From Gammaproteobacteria bacterium (GTDB lineage: Bacteria; Pseudomonadota; Gammaproteobacteria; Competibacterales; Competibacteraceae), in NCBI GenBank assembly GCA_024235095.1, contig JACKNC010000001.1:1897501-1961500 (forward strand): a stretch of DNA of 64,000 bases, read 5' to 3'. The notes under the pieces are model-generated. The model was not told the DNA's origin and searched no databases. It worked only from the letters and a program-made list of their open reading frames with translations. The position numbers were made by a program, and so were the translations under genes. This document shows, piece by piece, positions 61,681 through 64,000 of the stretch (positions within the stretch are counted from its first letter, which is position 1; each line of letters starts with the position of its first letter).

Positions 61681-63843
61681 TTAGCCTTTGGCCCTTAACG
61701 CATAACACTGATGAATTTTCGGATCACGGGCGAAATCCAACGGCAAGGTTTGCCGGCTCCAGTCCTCGATTCGCCAGTCTGTCAGCGCCTCCTGGTTCAA
61801 CCGGAACCGACGCTGGTTGGTAGAAAAGATGAGTAGTCCGTCAGGGGTCAGCAACTTTAAAGCCTGATGCAACAACTCTGCGTGGTCTCGTTGCACGTCG
61901 AAATTCTTTTCCATCCGTTTGGAGTTCGAGAACGTGGGCGGATCGAGAAAAATCAGATCGTAGCGTTCCCTGGCGTGCGCCAGCCATTCCCGACAATCCG
62001 CCTGGATCAGTTCATGTCGGGGGCCGCGAATTCCGTTCAGCTCCAGGTTTCGCCGCGCCCAGTCCAGATAGGTCGCCGACAGGTCAACGGTCGTGGTGCG
62101 CAGCGCGCCGCCCAGCGCGGCGTAAACCGTAGCCGTTCCCGTATAGCCAAACAGATTCAGAAAACGCCGTCCGCTTGCCCGTTCGCCCAGTCGCTGCCGG
62201 GTGATGCGATGGTCGAGAAACAGGCCGGTGTCCAGATAATCGGTGAAATTGACCAAAAACCGTGCGGGTCCTTCATGAACCTCATGGAAGCGTCCCTGTT
62301 CGCTCTGCTTCTGGTACTGGCTCGCGCCGCGTTGCCGTTGCCGGACTTTGAGGAAAACCTGCTCCGGCGGCAACTCCAGTACCGCAGGCAGCGCCGCCAT
62401 CGCGTGTTCCAGCCGTTCCCGCGCCTTGGCGGGATCAATAGAGGCCGGCGGCGCGTATTCCTGGACATGTAGCCATTGCTCGTAACGGTCCACTGCTACC
62501 GCATATTCCGGCAAATCGGCATCGTACAACCGATAGCAACTCACATCTTCCCGCGTTGCCCAGCGGCCCAGGTGACGCAGATTCTTGCGTAGTCGGTTGA
62601 TAAAACCTTCCGCTCCGCTATCCACTGCCTGTTGCAAGGCGCGAGTGCGGGTTCGCTGATCCGCCGCTTCCCGATTGACGAAATAGTTTGGCTCTACCTG
62701 GAAGCGCAGTAATCGACATTCCAACGGCCCATTGTGGAACGTGTGAATCTTCTCGGCGCGCAGTCCCATGCGTTTGCCCAGTTCAGGATTGCCCGTCAAT
62801 ACTGCCGCCTGCCAACCAGTAAAGCGCGTTTTCAACCGGTCGCCCAACTGGGCGTACAGCATCGTCAATTCGTCATGTTCACCCAGGCGTTCACCGTAAG
62901 GCGCATTAGCGATCAACAAACCCAGTGGTCCCGATGGGGGTTCGATGTCAGTTAATTCCCGGCGCTCGACCCGCAGATACTCAGCCACGCCCGCCCGACC
63001 GGCGTTCATCAAGGTTGCGCGCACCGCTTTGGGATCATGATCACTGGCCAGAATCAGCGGAATGCGCGACCGACCGACCGTGCTTCGTTCCTGGGCTTCA
63101 GTCAACAACCGGTTCCACAGCGCCGGAATATGCCCCAGCCAGCCGCTGAAACCCCAATGTTCGCGCAACAGACCCGGCGCACGGTCGCCGGCGATCCAAG
63201 CCGCTTCAATCGCCAGCGTTCCAGAACCACACAGCGGATCAACCAGCGAACCGCCAGCCATTGCAATGTCGGGCCAGCCGGCTTTCAACAGGAGAGCCGC
63301 TGCCAGAGTTTCCTTAAGGGGCGCGGTAACCGTGGCTTCCCGATAACCACGCCGGTGCAAACTGTCGCCGGACAAATCGAGACTGACCATCGCCTGACCG
63401 TTGCGCAATTGGACGTGAATTCTTAGATCCGGCTGCCGCCGATCCACGCTGGGTCGTTGCCCGCACTGTTCCCGGAAGCGATCAACCACAGCATCCTTGA
63501 TTCGCTGCGCGCCATAGTGGCTATGGTCAATGCCGGGACAGGTTCCGGTAAACTCCACGCTCAGCGTACCCTGCGGTTGGAGGTGATCCTCCCAGGGTAA
63601 CGCATGGATGCCGGCGTAGAGCGCTTCGGCGTTGGCGACGGGAAGCTCGGTCAATACCAGCAACACCCGGCTGGCGGTGCGCGACCAGAGACAGGCGCGA
63701 TAGGCGGCTTCCAATGGCCCCCGGAAGCGGACGCCACTGCGCACCGGTTTAAGACCCGTTGCGCCCCACTTGGCCAGTTCCGCTACCAACAACGGCTCAA
63801 TGCCGGCGGGTGCTGTGGCAAGAAAGTCTGCCTCACTCATCAT
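61681..63843 (-). CDS. rlmL: Bifunctional 23S rRNA methyltransferase RlmKL
   Basis: This 720-residue fusion has an N-terminal THUMP domain (about 45-155), the RlmL m2G2445 methyltransferase with DPLCGSGTLAIEAAWIAG (about 202-219) and NAPYGERLGEHDEL, and the C-terminal RlmK m7G2069 domain with LFGYTGTATVYAALGG (about 565-580) and DPPTFSNSKRM. It modifies helices of 23S rRNA near the peptidyl transferase centre. Its ATG directly follows the stop of the YbaK-like gene (TGA then ATG). Confidence 0.96.
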   Translation of the reverse strand: MMSEADFLATAPAGIEPLLVAELAKWGATGLKPVRSGVRFRGPLEAAYRACLWSRTASRVLLVLTELPVANAEALYAGIHALPWEDHLQPQGTLSVEFTGTCPGIDHSHYGAQRIKDAVVDRFREQCGQRPSVDRRQPDLRIHVQLRNGQAMVSLDLSGDSLHRRGYREATVTAPLKETLAAALLLKAGWPDIAMAGGSLVDPLCGSGTLAIEAAWIAGDRAPGLLREHWGFSGWLGHIPALWNRLLTEAQERSTVGRSRIPLILASDHDPKAVRATLMNAGRAGVAEYLRVERRELTDIEPPSGPLGLLIANAPYGERLGEHDELTMLYAQLGDRLKTRFTGWQAAVLTGNPELGKRMGLRAEKIHTFHNGPLECRLLRFQVEPNYFVNREAADQRTRTRALQQAVDSGAEGFINRLRKNLRHLGRWATREDVSCYRLYDADLPEYAVAVDRYEQWLHVQEYAPPASIDPAKARERLEHAMAALPAVLELPPEQVFLKVRQRQRGASQYQKQSEQGRFHEVHEGPARFLVNFTDYLDTGLFLDHRITRQRLGERASGRRFLNLFGYTGTATVYAALGGALRTTTVDLSATYLDWARRNLELNGIRGPRHELIQADCREWLAHARERYDLIFLDPPTFSNSKRMEKNFDVQRDHAELLHQALKLLTPDGLLIFSTNQRRFRLNQEALTDWRIEDWSRQTLPLDFARDPKIHQCYALRAKG

Positions 63844-64000
63844 TCAGTCCTCAATCGCCACGTTGACCAGCGTCGGACGCAGCAGGCGCTGCGCCTCAGT
63901 AGGCGCCAAGCTGATCAGAAAACCCCGCTTGCCGCCGTTCAGATAGATCAGCGGCAGATCGAGAATGCTCGCCTCCATGCAGACCGGCATGGGCTTGCGA
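63844..64000 (-). CDS. YbaK/EbsC-like Cys-tRNA(Pro) deacylase, C-terminal fragment
   Basis: Only the last 52 codons are in the window. They read RKPMPVCMEASILDLPLIYL, then NGGKRGFLISLAPTEAQRLL, ending VNVAIED. The GGKRG loop with a preceding hydrophobic strand and following helix matches the end of YbaK-type deacylases, which remove mischarged Cys or Ala from tRNA(Pro). With so little sequence the call is tentative. The stop abuts the rlmKL start, so the genes form an operon. Confidence 0.6.
   Translation of the reverse strand, partial: RKPMPVCMEASILDLPLIYLNGGKRGFLISLAPTEAQRLLRPTLVNVAIED

Overview
This 64 kb window comes from a gammaproteobacterial chromosome. The evidence is the complete, uninterrupted str-S10-spc-alpha order of translation genes, the split B12-dependent ribonucleotide reductase (NrdJa/NrdJb), AmpG, RlmKL and an AceE-type pyruvate dehydrogenase. 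A class I PHA synthase, a PEP-CTERM/exosortase signature (PrsT plus a candidate substrate) and three insertion sequences fit a PHA-storing, exopolysaccharide- or floc-forming environmental bacterium. A Competibacter-like lineage is my guess and cannot be proven from the window.

Layout. 1-917: right end of an IS1-like element, ending 14 bp before a near-consensus promoter for the str operon. 932-19376: rpsL, rpsG, fusA, tuf, then all S10, spc and alpha operon genes through rplQ, closed by an intrinsic terminator. The short rpmJ is included, and an unexpected terminator-like hairpin lies between rpsC and rplP. 19396-20990: a small unclassified ORF and an intact IS1-like element with 29-bp perfect inverted repeats and an 8-bp target duplication. 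21069-25631: a quinone oxidoreductase and the split nrdJ locus. Between nrdJa and nrdJb lies an untracked 45-codon ORF with an optimal Shine-Dalgarno, a hairpin able to hide it, and its own terminator. Two NrdR-type boxes precede nrdJa.

25723-31183: a lipoprotein/FlgO-like pair, then the methyl cycle block metK, ahcY, metF with a clear SAH riboswitch in front of ahcY, then an orphan moaD. 31197-38060: a giant PrsT TPR lipoprotein with an internal tandem duplication, a PepSY protein, a b-type cytochrome, a dihaem peroxidase and a decayed response regulator. 38066-45045: a AAA+/FHA fusion divergent from an ABC1/UbiB kinase-like gene, a TrpB2-type enzyme and a PEP-CTERM-like secreted protein. 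45150-46812: an ISKra4-type element. 47156-51889: a diguanylate cyclase, a glycine-rich repeat membrane protein, SmrA-like nuclease, PAN-domain protein, AmpG and exonuclease III.

52001-64000: pyruvate dehydrogenase E1 and E2, a transglutaminase-like protein, a nested inverted-repeat array, a NIT-domain chemoreceptor with a CheR-type tail, PHA synthase, RlmKL and the end of a YbaK-like gene. Functionally the window combines housekeeping translation, SAM/SAH recycling, acetyl-CoA supply and PHA storage, with an accessory layer of cell-surface and signalling genes. The least explained pieces are the nrdJ intergenic small gene, the AAA+/FHA protein, the PrsT duplication and the nested repeats at 57372-57660.
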